From the NCBI GenBank assembly GCA_965227445.1, contig OZ245751.1, positions 4,898,001 through 4,962,000 on the forward strand: DNA of 64,000 nucleotides. The letters run 5' to 3'. Below, one piece after another: positions 51,271-59,545 of the stretch. How positions within the stretch are numbered: the stretch's first letter is position 1; each line of letters begins with the position of its first letter. The DNA comes from DT-110 sp030148525 (GTDB lineage Bacteria > Bacteroidota > Bacteroidia > Chitinophagales > Saprospiraceae). The notes under the pieces are model-generated. The model did no database searches. It was not told the DNA's origin and was given only the letters and a program-made list of their open reading frames with translations. The position numbers and the translations under genes were made by a program.

Positions 51271-51538
51271 TTAGAGCGTGGTTGGGATTTGTTTTTGATG
51301 GCGAAAATGTCTAGAATTTGGTTCTCACAAAGCCTTTTTTGAGCTTCGTAGCATGGCTACGGGGCGAAAAAAGGCTGCAGTGAGGTTCAAATATACCGCT
51401 TCCGAAAAGGATTGGGCTTTGCCCAACCTTTTCACGCGAGTATATACTCGACTCGAAGTGGTTTGGATTCCCAAACCACTTCGTTGTCGGTATAATAGAC
51501 ATTTGCAGTCCAAAGGATAAATCCCAAACACGCTCTTA
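51271..51538. mobile_element. 268-bp non-coding element with terminal inverted repeats (MITE-like)
   Basis: Ends TTAGAGCGTGGTTGGGATTT (51271-51290) and its imperfect inverse at 51519-51538 (18 of 20 match). Inside are a second inverted repeat (AGCCTTTTTT...GTAGC at 51331-51352 against GCTAC...AAAAAAGGCT at 51356-51376) and palindromic element copy 6. The right end supplies the TAA stop of fni. No target duplication is clear. A 66-base part (51473-51538) is repeated exactly at 47321-47386. Confidence 0.8.
51392..51494. repeat. TATA-bounded palindromic element, copy 6 (103 bp)
   Basis: Full module A (TATACCGCTTCCGAAAAGG ... CTTTTCACGCGAGTATA) followed by a module B whose loop is reduced to GGTTTGGATTCCCAAACC, lacking the inner GTACT palindrome of the other copies. 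It lies within the 268-bp element. Confidence 0.93.
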
Positions 51539-52594
51539 TAAGGAGCGTGGTTGCAAAAAGGCATGAGCCAATTCCAATCCCTCCCGTTGGGCCTGCACGT
51601 ACTCGGCCAATTCTTCGTATTCTCCCCGGGCGTGCTTCAGGAAGGCCGAAGCCTGCCCGTAAATGGCGGTCAACCGACTTGAGTTGATGAGGTAATAGCC
51701 GTCGAGAAAGGTTTTCACGCCACCTGAAATAATAACCTGCTTACAGATCAGGTCGTCACCTTTCTCCGCAACGAGTTGGTTGACCATCCCCACCATTTCC
51801 AGTGCACTATGCCCCACCAAAGTCAACTCCTTATATATTGTTTGCTTAGCTGCATCACTGCGCAGCAATTCCAAGCGGGCAAAATTGGTACCACCGTTAG
51901 CCGCAAAATCGACAGCTTCGAGTGGCAGGCTCAACAAAGCATCCAGACTACTACGCCCCATACCTTGTCCTACCTCCTTGACGATAAGCTTTAGATCGGG
52001 AAAGTGATCAATTACTCTGCGAATGGTATCGAGGGGTGCCACCCGGAATCGGTCCCCTTCGGGCTGCAGCCATTCCTGAAGGGGATTGACGTGAATGATT
52101 AAGCCGTCTGCTTCCAGTTTTGCTACCAGCTCTCCGATACGGGCCTGAGCACCGTCGGTCAATAATTCTTCCACCTGGGCAATACCCAGATTGGCAAAAA
52201 GGGGCTGATCGCCCATCAGGGACCGCACCGAAAAATCGTCGAGGGTATCATCGCTATACAGCAGAGAGCGACAAGACCCCAATCCCATACCCATACCGAA
52301 ATCGCCACAAGCGCGCGCCAGATTGTGGTTGATTGTACGCGCCCATTCCGTTCCGCCGGTCATGCTACTCACCCAAACGGGCAGGCGCAAGGTACGGCCG
52401 AGAAAAGGCGTTTCGGGGTAACTTCCTTCCCGCGGATGACCAGCCAAAAGGGGTTCGTAGAAAAAACGGGCATCCAGATCAGCACCGGCTACCTGCGATT
52501 GAAAGGCCAATTCAATATGATCGCGTTTGCGCGACCTGGCAGTTGGATCGCGATCTTCGGTAGAGGAAACATTGGGTTTGATATCGTCACTCAT
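51536..52594 (-). CDS. fni: Isopentenyl-diphosphate delta-isomerase, type 2
   Basis: FMN- and NADPH-dependent interconversion of isopentenyl and dimethylallyl diphosphate. 352 residues from the ATG at 52594 (MSDDIKPNVSSTEDRDPTARSRKRDHIELAF), supported by the -7 box TACCTTTG at 52620-52627. Motifs: RKRDHIELA, PVWVSSMTGGTEWARTINHNLARACGDFGMGMGLGSCR, HVNPLQEW, LIVKEVGQGMGRSS, and VDFAANGGTNFARLE. The C-terminus ends QPRSL with the stop codon lying in the terminal repeat of a 268-bp inserted element, so the last residues may be altered from the ancestral end. It starts the mevalonate cluster. Confidence 0.93.
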   Translation of the reverse strand: MSDDIKPNVSSTEDRDPTARSRKRDHIELAFQSQVAGADLDARFFYEPLLAGHPREGSYPETPFLGRTLRLPVWVSSMTGGTEWARTINHNLARACGDFGMGMGLGSCRSLLYSDDTLDDFSVRSLMGDQPLFANLGIAQVEELLTDGAQARIGELVAKLEADGLIIHVNPLQEWLQPEGDRFRVAPLDTIRRVIDHFPDLKLIVKEVGQGMGRSSLDALLSLPLEAVDFAANGGTNFARLELLRSDAAKQTIYKELTLVGHSALEMVGMVNQLVAEKGDDLICKQVIISGGVKTFLDGYYLINSSRLTAIYGQASAFLKHARGEYEELAEYVQAQREGLELAHAFLQPRSL

Positions 52595-52619
52595 GTATGT
52601 CATCAGGATCAGTATATGG

Positions 52620-52627
52620 CAAAGGTA
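52620..52627 (-). promoter_or_regulatory. -7 box for fni
   Basis: TACCTTTG on the minus strand, 25 bases before the ATG at 52594. No clear -33 TTG at the expected distance. Confidence 0.55.
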
Positions 52628-52782
52628 GGCCTTTTTGCACTCCCCGTCGTTTGGCTTCAACCTCACCTCACATGGTTTAGCTTACGCCAAAAAACAAAGG
52701 AAGGATTACCCCTACCTAAAAAAACGGTAATCGGTTGGGAAACGCAGGTTTGAAAAAATGGTTTATGACAGGTGCGCAAGGA

Positions 52783-53526
52783 TTAGCCAGAGACTTCGTC
52801 GAATCCAGGACGGATGAAAGAGCGTGCATGTACAAATTCCTGGTCAATACCTGCTCTCAGTCGGGCCAGCAGAAGCAGCAGGTCGAGTATGGAATTGGTC
52901 ATTTCCGGGAAGCGGTCGCGTACTATCTCCCAGGCAGCCATACTATTCTCAATGGCCAGGAGGGCAACCTTAGCGCTGCCGTTGGCATCGTTCTGAATGG
53001 GGTCGGCATCGAAGACATCATCTTCATTGAACGACCGGATGGCTCGTTGCAATTTGGCCTGAATGAAGAACAAATACCACTGGATGACTTCCAGGGAATC
53101 GGCCAGTTGTACGCCCCTCTCCATCACATCCAATCCCATATGCAACTGAGCGGTGAGCTCGTTGCCGCGGGCGCGCAGAGTATCCTGATGTACTTCCAGC
53201 CACTTCTGGGCTGAAGTACTGTATTCTTTGGCGATCTCAACCAGGAGATCCTGATGTTGGGTAGAGTCAGGTTTTGGGATTGCGGTGTTAGCAGCTTCCT
53301 TTTGGAATACCTCCCAGTCGAGTCCCTGTTGCTCAACGTGGTTGCGCAAGCTGTCCATGGCCTCCTGCAGGCTATCGTGAAGGGTCTCCAGAATACTTTC
53401 TTTGCTATCCGAATCGGAGGTTTCCTGACGTGGATCAAAGGAACGGCATTGCCGGGTAAAGGGACAACGCTCGCACCAACTATCACAGTAGTTATAAATC
53501 CCGGGAATGTAGGACTGGTCGTTCAT
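52783..53526 (-). CDS. Conserved-looking cytoplasmic protein with N-terminal Cys cluster
   Basis: 247 residues from the ATG at 53526 (MNDQSYIPGIYNYCDSWCER). The N-terminal YCDSWCERCPFTRQCRSF has four Cys (C-x3-C-x2-C-x5-C) able to bind zinc or a cluster. The rest is helical and acidic, with LADSLEVIQWYLFFIQAKLQRAI and FPEMTNSILDLLLLLARLR. I recognise the general type (Bacteroidota hypothetical proteins opening with GIYNYCDxWCERC) but no function. No signal peptide. Divergent from rplM across a 360-base spacer. Confidence 0.7.
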   Translation of the reverse strand: MNDQSYIPGIYNYCDSWCERCPFTRQCRSFDPRQETSDSDSKESILETLHDSLQEAMDSLRNHVEQQGLDWEVFQKEAANTAIPKPDSTQHQDLLVEIAKEYSTSAQKWLEVHQDTLRARGNELTAQLHMGLDVMERGVQLADSLEVIQWYLFFIQAKLQRAIRSFNEDDVFDADPIQNDANGSAKVALLAIENSMAAWEIVRDRFPEMTNSILDLLLLLARLRAGIDQEFVHARSFIRPGFDEVSG

Positions 53527-53886
53527 TGTTTGGTTTTTGGCATAGTTTGCGATTTGCCCGGGCTTTTTCACTTTATGTAGAAGAAGTTATGAGTTTTTCA
53601 GGATAAATGAAAGAGTATTCATGTAAGGAGCTGGCAGAAATAGTAGGTGAGACATACTTTCCCTACGATCAGGCCGGAAAATGCCGGGTCAAATTCGGGC
53701 CTCTAAAATTTTTGTGCGAAAATCGACCTGTTTTTCAGTCAGTTACAAAGGCGCCTTCCAATTTTTTTAGTAAAAACCCTTGTTTATTGCTGCCCATTGA
53801 TTTACCTTTGCACCTGCTTTGGTAAAGGGGCGGATTACGGCCTGTCGAAAAGCAGCAAACTTTGATCACAAAAAATTCAATTACCA
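53527..53886. other. 360-base spacer with the rplM promoter
   Basis: Contains the promoter at 53780-53810. A 72-codon plus-strand frame (53607-53825) overlaps that promoter and has no recognisable domain, so it is not called as a gene. Confidence 0.55.
53780..53810 (+). promoter_or_regulatory. Ribosomal-protein promoter (rplM)
   Basis: TTG (53780-53782), 20 bases, TACCTTTG (53803-53810). This is a close match to the Bacteroidota consensus. The predicted leader to the GTG start is about 70 bases. Confidence 0.75.
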
Positions 53887-54330
53887 GTGAATACACAGAG
53901 TTATAAAACGGTATCTCAAAAGAAAGAGACGGTGGACCGCAAGTGGTACATCGTGGATGCCGAAGGAGAGGTCGTAGGCCGTTTGTGTTCACGCATTGCA
54001 CACGTGCTGCGTGGTAAGAACAAACCTACTTATACGCCTCACGTTGATACCGGCGATTACGTCATCGTTATCAATGCTGACAAGATCCGTTTTACGGGTC
54101 AGAAAATGGCACAAAAAGAATACATCCGCCACACGGGTTATCCCGGTGGTCAGCGGGTACGCACGGCACGCGAACAAATGGACAAACATCCTGAGCGTAT
54201 TGTGGAAGCTGCTGTACGCGGTATGTTGCCCAAGAATAGCCTTGGTCGCCAGATGCTGAACAAATTGTTCGTATACGCTGGCCCAGAGCACCCACACCAG
54301 GCCCAAAAGCCTGAAGAATTTTCCTTTTAA
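53887..54330 (+). CDS. rplM: 50S ribosomal protein L13
   Basis: Large-subunit protein of 147 residues. Starts with GTG (MNTQSYKTVSQKKETVDRKWY) and shows DAEGEVVGRLCSRIAHVLRGKNKPTYTPHVDTGDYVIVINADKI, then AVRGMLPKNSLGRQMLNKLFVYAG. Full length for the family. First gene of the rplM-rpsI unit, 24 bases before rpsI. Confidence 0.97.
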   Translation: MNTQSYKTVSQKKETVDRKWYIVDAEGEVVGRLCSRIAHVLRGKNKPTYTPHVDTGDYVIVINADKIRFTGQKMAQKEYIRHTGYPGGQRVRTAREQMDKHPERIVEAAVRGMLPKNSLGRQMLNKLFVYAGPEHPHQAQKPEEFSF

Positions 54331-54354
54331 TCAGACTAAACGGATCGACAGCAT

Positions 54355-54741
54355 ATGGATATGATCAATACCATCGGTAGACGCAAGGCATCAGTAGCCC
54401 GCATCTACCTGACCAAGGGCGAAGGCAAGATCACGGTTAATGGCCGCGACTTCACCGATTACTTCCCCCAAAAGCACATGCAAAACGTTGTCCTGGCTCC
54501 TTTCACTACCGTGGAAGCCGAGAATATTTACGATTTGAACGTCAACGTTAATGGTGGCGGATACAAAGGGCAAGCCGAAGCAACCCGTATGGCTATCGCT
54601 CGTGCTTTGGTTGAACTGAACGCCGATTTCCGCAAACCGCTCAAGGACAAAAAATTCCTGATGCGTGACAGCCGCGTGGTAGAGCGCAAGAAATACGGTA
54701 AGCCCAAAGCGCGCAAGAGCTTCCAGTTCTCCAAGCGTTAA
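54355..54741 (+). CDS. rpsI: 30S ribosomal protein S9
   Basis: Small-subunit protein of 128 residues: NTIGRRKASVARIYLTKGEGKITVNGRDFTDYF, GGGYKGQAEATRMAIARALVELN, and the basic tail ending KARKSFQFSKR that reaches the P-site. Complete. It is followed by a hairpin with a pyrimidine-rich tail (54750-54786), so rplM-rpsI and rpsB-tsf may be separate units. Confidence 0.97.
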   Translation: MDMINTIGRRKASVARIYLTKGEGKITVNGRDFTDYFPQKHMQNVVLAPFTTVEAENIYDLNVNVNGGGYKGQAEATRMAIARALVELNADFRKPLKDKKFLMRDSRVVERKKYGKPKARKSFQFSKR

Positions 54742-54749
54742 TGGAGCCG

Positions 54750-54786
54750 GGGTGGGCCATTGGCCAACCCTCTTCTTTCTTTTTTG
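54750..54786 (+). terminator. Probable terminator after rpsI
   Basis: GGGTGGGCCA / TGGCCAACCC stem with one mismatch, then a C/T-rich tract ending in six T. Confidence 0.65.
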
Positions 54787-54801
54787 CCAACGTAGACAAT
54801 A

Positions 54802-54809
54802 TAAATTTG
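54802..54809 (+). promoter_or_regulatory. -7 box 4 bases before the rpsB start
   Basis: TAAATTTG, then CATA, then the rpsB ATG at 54814; a TTG lies 15 bases upstream (54784-54786). It has the same 4-base spacing to ATG as the promoter at 25308. Confidence 0.5.
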
Positions 54810-54813
54810 CATA

Positions 54814-55536
54814 ATGAATACGCCATCTTATAAAGAACTGCTCGACGCAGGGGTGCACTTCGGTCACCTGAAGAAAAAGTGGAATCCCAAGATGTCTCCA
54901 TATATCTTCATGGAGCGCAAGGGCATCCACCTCATCGACATCAACCGCACCATCGAGTGCATGGATCGTGCCGGCAAAGCGGCATTCCAACTGGCTAAAG
55001 CCGGTAAAAAAATCATGTTCGTTGCCACGAAAAAGCAAGCTCGTGAAATCGTAATGAAAGCTGCTCGCGAAGCCGAAATGCCCTTCGTTACTGATCGCTG
55101 GCTGGGTGGTATGATGACCAACTTTTCCACTATCCGCCGCTCGATCAAGAAGATGCAGACCATCGATCGCATGTTGCAGGATGGTAGCCTGGAAAGCGTC
55201 ACCAAGAAGGAGCGCCTTACCCTGACCCGCGAACGCGATAAGCTGGAGCGTGTACTGGGTGGTATCGCCAACCTCAACCGCTTGCCCTCCGCTATTTTCA
55301 TCGTTGACATTCACCACGAGCATATCGCCGTGAAAGAATCTCACCGTCTCGGATTGCGCACCTTTGGTATCGTCGATACGAACTCCGACCCCAACCAGGT
55401 AGACTTCCCTATTCCCGCTAATGACGATGCATCTAAATCCATCAAGATCATTACGGAGTATATGGTAGAATGCATCAAGGCCGGAAAAGAGGAGCGCCGT
55501 AAGAGCAAAGATGAGAAGCAATCCGCTCGTGGCTAA
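54814..55536 (+). CDS. rpsB: 30S ribosomal protein S2
   Basis: Small-subunit protein of 240 residues: YKELLDAGVHFGHLKKKWNPKMSPYIFMERKGIHLIDI, FVATKKQAREIVMKAA, RWLGGMMTNFSTIRRSIKKM, and IVDTNSDPNQVDFPIPANDDASKSI. Complete. Usual partner of tsf, which follows by 68 bases. Confidence 0.97.
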   Translation: MNTPSYKELLDAGVHFGHLKKKWNPKMSPYIFMERKGIHLIDINRTIECMDRAGKAAFQLAKAGKKIMFVATKKQAREIVMKAAREAEMPFVTDRWLGGMMTNFSTIRRSIKKMQTIDRMLQDGSLESVTKKERLTLTRERDKLERVLGGIANLNRLPSAIFIVDIHHEHIAVKESHRLGLRTFGIVDTNSDPNQVDFPIPANDDASKSIKIITEYMVECIKAGKEERRKSKDEKQSARG

Positions 55537-55604
55537 AACGGATTACAGTGTAGGACAACCCCTGGATGTCTAACTTATTCAAATAACCAGCGAACACTAC
55601 TACA

Positions 55605-56438
55605 ATGAGCAAAATTTCAGCCGCCGATGTCAAAAAACTGCGCGATATGACCGGCGCAGGTATGATGGACTGTAAAAAGGCTTTGAACGAAGCTGAAGGC
55701 GATTTTGATAAAGCCGTAGAGATCCTCCGCAAAAAAGGAGAAAAGCTGTCAGCCAAGCGTGCCGACCGCGAAGCTACGGAAGGTGCCGTCATTGCTAAAG
55801 TATCTGACGATAAGTCTAAAGGCGTTATCGTGAAACTGAGCAGTGAAACGGACTTCGTTGCCAAAAATGACGATTTCGTTAAATTGGCCGAGCAGTTTGC
55901 CCAGATCGCTCTGGAGCAGATGCCTGCCGATCTCGAAGGTCTGTTGAAAACCAATTTCACCAATGGTATGACCATCGGTGATAAGGTTACCGAGCAGGTA
56001 GGCGTTATTGGCGAGAAGATCGAGCTCGCTACTTTCGAGAAACTGGAAGCCGAGCAGGTAGCTCCCTACATCCACATGGGTAACAAAGCAGCCGTTTTGG
56101 TTGCACTGAACCAGGGTGGTGAAGATGCTTACACGGCTGGCCGTGACGTTGCTATGCAAGTAGCTGCCATGCATCCGATTGCCGTCGATAAAGACGGTGT
56201 TGATCAGACTACGATCGATAAAGAGATTGAGATCGGTAAAGAGCAAGCTCGCCAGGAAGGTAAGCCCGAGCAAATCATTGAAAAGATTGCCATGGGTAAG
56301 CTGAACAAATTCTTCAAGGATAATACTCTGCTGAATCAGCAATTCGTGAAAGACAACAAAAAGTCTGTTGCCGAATACCTGAACAGTGTATCTAAAGGAC
56401 TGTCGGTAACTGCTTTCAAACACGTTACCCTGGGTTAA
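55605..56438 (+). CDS. tsf: Translation elongation factor Ts
   Basis: Guanine-nucleotide exchange factor for EF-Tu, 277 residues. N-terminal UBA-like domain (AADVKKLRDMTGAGMMDCKKALNEAEGDFDKAVEILRKKG) with the signature TGAGMMDCKKAL. The core follows with VKLSSETDFVAKNDDF. It ends with DNKKSVAEYLNSVSKGLSV. Complete. Followed by a strong terminator. Confidence 0.97.
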   Translation: MSKISAADVKKLRDMTGAGMMDCKKALNEAEGDFDKAVEILRKKGEKLSAKRADREATEGAVIAKVSDDKSKGVIVKLSSETDFVAKNDDFVKLAEQFAQIALEQMPADLEGLLKTNFTNGMTIGDKVTEQVGVIGEKIELATFEKLEAEQVAPYIHMGNKAAVLVALNQGGEDAYTAGRDVAMQVAAMHPIAVDKDGVDQTTIDKEIEIGKEQARQEGKPEQIIEKIAMGKLNKFFKDNTLLNQQFVKDNKKSVAEYLNSVSKGLSVTAFKHVTLG

Positions 56439-56456
56439 GCAACCCAATCCAACCGG

Positions 56457-56492
56457 GAGGGCGAATTACCAGTTAATTCGCCCTCTTTTTTT
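56457..56492 (+). terminator. Rho-independent terminator of tsf
   Basis: Perfect 12-bp stem GAGGGCGAATTA / TAATTCGCCCTC, 5-base loop, then seven T. Confidence 0.95.
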
Positions 56493-56544
56493 GCCTGTTG
56501 CCCTCGGACATCCCCGCTATGCGCAACAAATTCGGAGGGAAACG

Positions 56545-56552
56545 TATATTTG
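56545..56552 (+). promoter_or_regulatory. -7 box for pyrH
   Basis: TATATTTG, 50 bases before the pyrH ATG; no clear -33 TTG. Confidence 0.55.
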
Positions 56553-56602
56553 TGTGAATTACGCCGGATTGTCTATAATGCTCACCTCCATAAACTGCAT
56601 GC

Positions 56603-57313
56603 ATGCCACTGAAGTATAAGCGAGTCCTCTTGAAATTAAGTGGGGAATCCCTAATGGGAGACCAATCCTACGGTATTTCCCCAAAGATGTTGAAGCATTA
56701 CGCCCAGGAGATTAAAGGACTAACCGATATCGGTGTACAAGTGGCCGTGGTTATCGGTGGTGGGAATATTTTCCGTGGTTTACAGGCCGGCGAGTCCGGC
56801 ATCGAACGGGTTCAGGGCGATTACATGGGCATGATGGCCACAGTAATCAATGGCATGGCCCTGCAAAGTGCACTGGAAGGTGTTGGTGTCTTCACGCGCC
56901 TGATTTCCGCCATCGAAATGAAGCAGATAGCCGAACCCTACATTCGGCGACGTGCCACCCGCCATCTGGAAAAAGGTCGCGTAGTCATCTTTTCAGCCGG
57001 TACGGGCAGTCCTTATTTCACCACCGATTCCGCAGCCGCACTCCGGGCCAACGAAATCAATGCCGATGTCATACTAAAAGGTACACGTGTAGACGGTATT
57101 TACTCCGCCGATCCCGAAAAAGACCCAACTGCCACTAAGTTCGATACCCTCTCATTCGCCAAAGTTATCAGCGAAGGCCTCGGCGTTATGGATATGACCG
57201 CCTTCACGCTTTGCCAGGAGAATGACCTCCCAATTGTCGTCTTCGACATCGGGCAACCCGAAAACCTCATCCGCATCACCATGGGTGAGCAGATCGGTAC
57301 CCTGGTACAATGA
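56603..57313 (+). CDS. pyrH: UMP kinase
   Basis: Phosphorylates UMP to UDP. 236 residues, amino-acid-kinase fold: YKRVLLKLSGESLMGDQSYGIS, VVIGGGNIFRGLQA, GDYMGMMATVINGMALQSALE, FSAGTGSPYFTTDSAAALRA and VLKGTRVDGIYSADPEKDPTA. Complete. Usual neighbour of tsf in many phyla, though here it seems to have its own promoter. Convergent with comF through a heptamer hairpin. Confidence 0.96.
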   Translation: MPLKYKRVLLKLSGESLMGDQSYGISPKMLKHYAQEIKGLTDIGVQVAVVIGGGNIFRGLQAGESGIERVQGDYMGMMATVINGMALQSALEGVGVFTRLISAIEMKQIAEPYIRRRATRHLEKGRVVIFSAGTGSPYFTTDSAAALRANEINADVILKGTRVDGIYSADPEKDPTATKFDTLSFAKVISEGLGVMDMTAFTLCQENDLPIVVFDIGQPENLIRITMGEQIGTLVQ

Positions 57314-57320
57314 TCTTATC

Positions 57321-57402
57321 AGGTTTGAGGTTTGAGGTTTGAGGCGATAGGTTAGGTTATAGGTAACCTCAAACCTCAAACCTCACACCTGATACCAGAT
57401 AC
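57321..57402. repeat. Heptamer array forming an inverted repeat between pyrH and comF
   Basis: AGGTTTG repeated three times, AGGCGAT, AGGTTAT-type units, then the inverse CTCAAAC repeated, CTCACAC, CTGATAC, CAGATAC. The two halves pair (AGGTTTGAGGTTTGAGG with its complement), giving a long hairpin between convergent genes. Confidence 0.88.
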
Positions 57403-57406
57403 CTGT

Positions 57407-58108
57407 TTAAAGCTGAGCTATAGCGATGGTCGCCATAGAAATCTTGGCATCTGTCGCCCCCTGTAACTGAATAGCGCAAGCCTCCAGGGTAGCTCCCGTC
57501 GTAAGGACGTCATCCACTAACAGAATGTGCTTTCCTTTTAACTGCTGAAGGTGTCGGGCTTGAAAAGCGGCCAACACATTCTGGAAGCGCTCCAACCGGC
57601 CCTTTTGGGTCTGGGAAGTTTGGTATACCGATCTCACGAGAAAGCGCTCTACCATAGGTATTTGCAGGCTGTGAGCCAGCCCTTCCCCGAAACGGGCAGC
57701 CTGATTGTACCCTCGCTTGTGCTTCTTTTTGGGGTGTAAGGGGACCGGAATGATCAGGTCGGGCTTTGCATCTTCGTAAGAGTCTGACAATATCCGTCCG
57801 TATTCCCGGCCCAGTCCGGTACCTACCTGTGGCTGGCTACGATACTTCAAGGCGTGAATGAGGGACTGAATTTGCCCGCCTTTAACGAAATGGAACATGG
57901 CGCTTCCGAATTGCAGAGGTACCCGTCCCCAGAAACGCTCCGTAAAGGTATTTTCGCGAAAGCGATGCATATCTGTCAATGGCCATTCCGACCGGCAGGT
58001 GAGGCAAACAAATTGCTTCGGATTGGCTAAGACTCCTTCACAGGCCACACAAAGATGAGGGTAAAAAAGGTGGCCCAGAGCTCGCAGGGACGTGCGCATC
58101 CACGACAT
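57407..58108 (-). CDS. comF: ComF-family phosphoribosyltransferase-like protein
   Basis: 233 residues, related to the competence protein ComFC/GntX. N-terminal zinc-ribbon-like Cys pairs (CVACEGVLANPKQFVCLTC), then ALKYRSQPQVGTGLGREYGRIL, IIPVPLHPKKKHKRGYNQAARFGEGLA and the PRPP loop ILLVDDVLTTGATLEAC. Role in Bacteroidota is not settled: DNA uptake in some bacteria. Convergent with pyrH and upstream of nothing obvious on its strand. Confidence 0.9.
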   Translation of the reverse strand: MSWMRTSLRALGHLFYPHLCVACEGVLANPKQFVCLTCRSEWPLTDMHRFRENTFTERFWGRVPLQFGSAMFHFVKGGQIQSLIHALKYRSQPQVGTGLGREYGRILSDSYEDAKPDLIIPVPLHPKKKHKRGYNQAARFGEGLAHSLQIPMVERFLVRSVYQTSQTQKGRLERFQNVLAAFQARHLQQLKGKHILLVDDVLTTGATLEACAIQLQGATDAKISMATIAIAQL

Positions 58109-58200
58109 AGGTGTAGGTTTTTACGAGGATGCTTTTCCGTACCTGACAAATTGCACTTTTTTCGAAAACGCAGCAAGGGCACAATTGTCGGGGCGCTAAC

Positions 58201-58234
58201 AAAAAACGCCTGCCTTGGCTAGCAAGACAGACGC
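58201..58234 (-). terminator. Terminator downstream of the HtrA gene
   Basis: On the minus strand: GCGTCTGTCTTG, CTAGC, CAAGGCAGGCG, then TTTTTT. Stem with G-T pairs; 132 bases past the htrA stop. Confidence 0.75.
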
Positions 58235-58366
58235 ATCAAAACAAAACGAAAAACCAACTTTAAACAAGTCTTTTTTATAACGTAAAAACCACAACGTCAG
58301 TATTTTGTTTTACTAAACCTGGGAAGAAAAGATTTTTGACTTCCCGTAGACAAAGTGGCGTTTACT

Positions 58367-59545
58367 TTATTCTCCTTCCTGGATTTGCGCTTTCAATTTC
58401 ACCGGGACTTCCCGAACAGCTCCTTCCCGGTTAATCGTTAAGTTTACGGTATCACCGACACGGGAGCGCCCGATGTACTCCTGCAGTTCAGGTACGCTTT
58501 TAACGTTGACACCATCCACCGCAGTGATAATATCTTTTTCCGCCAATCCGGCGTATTCAGCTGACCCTCCATTAAAAATTCGTTCGATCACCACACCTTG
58601 ATTGATGCCTACGCCCAGCTGATCGGCGTATTCTCCATCGAGTTCGGAAATGGATACTCCCAGGTAAGCCCGTTGGTAACTGCCGTACTTAATGATATCA
58701 TCGGCAATCCTCTTAACCAGATTGATCGGTATAGCAAAACTGTACCCCTGAAACACTCCGGTCCGGGTAGCTATGGCGGTGTTGATACCGACCAGGCGTC
58801 CTTCCTGATCCACCAGTGCTCCTCCGCTATTCCCGGGATTCACGGCGGCATCAGTCTGAATGAAGCTTTCAATAGCTTCACCACCGCCGAGCAGGGAGAT
58901 ATTACGCCCCTTGGCACTGACGATTCCGGCCGTTACGGTAGAGTTTAATTCAAAGGGATTTCCAACGGCTAAGACCCATTCACCAATTCGCACATTGTCG
59001 GAGTTAGCCAATTCGACCGTGGGGAATCCTTTCCCTTCAATTTTGATCACGGCCAGGTCGGATTTCGGGTCAGTTCCAATGACTTTGGCCGGATAACTTC
59101 GGTTGTCAGTGAGGGTAACTTCCACCTCGTCGGCAAATTGTACTACGTGATTATTGGTTACGATATACCCATCCGACGAATAGATCACTCCCGACCCGGA
59201 GCCCTCGCGAGGCTGGTTGGGGCGCATATTCCCAAAAAGGTCATCCCCAAAGAAGTAACGGAAAGGGTTGTCACTATCTTCCTCTTCTCGCTGGACATTT
59301 TTTGCTCCCGAAGTTCGCGAAGTGATGTGCACGACGGCTGGCATGGCGCGTTCGGCAGCATCCACGAAACTGAAATCAGGCAAGGCTGGCACATTAGTAC
59401 GCGCGAGCGACTGACTAACCTGCTGCACTATTGCCTGATCATTGTCTTGCCGGACTTCGTTATTTTGTTGGAGAAAGGCATAGCCGGCCAGGGTAACCAG
59501 GCCTCCGATTATGCCCGCCAGGGTAAAGGACAATACCTGCTTCAT
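58367..59545 (-). CDS. HtrA/Deg-type serine protease with one PDZ domain
   Basis: Periplasmic quality-control protease, 392 residues. N-terminal signal anchor (SFTLAGIIGGLVTLAGYAFLQ). Trypsin-like domain with GSGVIYSSDGYIVTNNHVV (His), KSDLAVIKI (Asp) and TDAAVNPGNSGGALVD (Ser), so it is catalytically complete. One PDZ domain (about 290-385: LGVSISELDGEYADQLGVGINQGVVIERIF). DegS/DegQ-like in form; a DegP would have two PDZ domains. Single gene, divergent from the HD-like gene. Confidence 0.93.
   Translation of the reverse strand: MKQVLSFTLAGIIGGLVTLAGYAFLQQNNEVRQDNDQAIVQQVSQSLARTNVPALPDFSFVDAAERAMPAVVHITSRTSGAKNVQREEEDSDNPFRYFFGDDLFGNMRPNQPREGSGSGVIYSSDGYIVTNNHVVQFADEVEVTLTDNRSYPAKVIGTDPKSDLAVIKIEGKGFPTVELANSDNVRIGEWVLAVGNPFELNSTVTAGIVSAKGRNISLLGGGEAIESFIQTDAAVNPGNSGGALVDQEGRLVGINTAIATRTGVFQGYSFAIPINLVKRIADDIIKYGSYQRAYLGVSISELDGEYADQLGVGINQGVVIERIFNGGSAEYAGLAEKDIITAVDGVNVKSVPELQEYIGRSRVGDTVNLTINREGAVREVPVKLKAQIQEGE

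Noticed and set aside
53607..53825. 72-codon frame starting MKEYSCKELAEIVGETYFP
   Set aside because: The first residues faintly recall an acyltransferase N-terminus, but the frame overlaps the rplM promoter and has no further match; at most a decayed relic.
54391..55521. 376-codon frame antisense to rpsI/rpsB
   Set aside because: Shadow of highly expressed ribosomal genes; no coherent domain.
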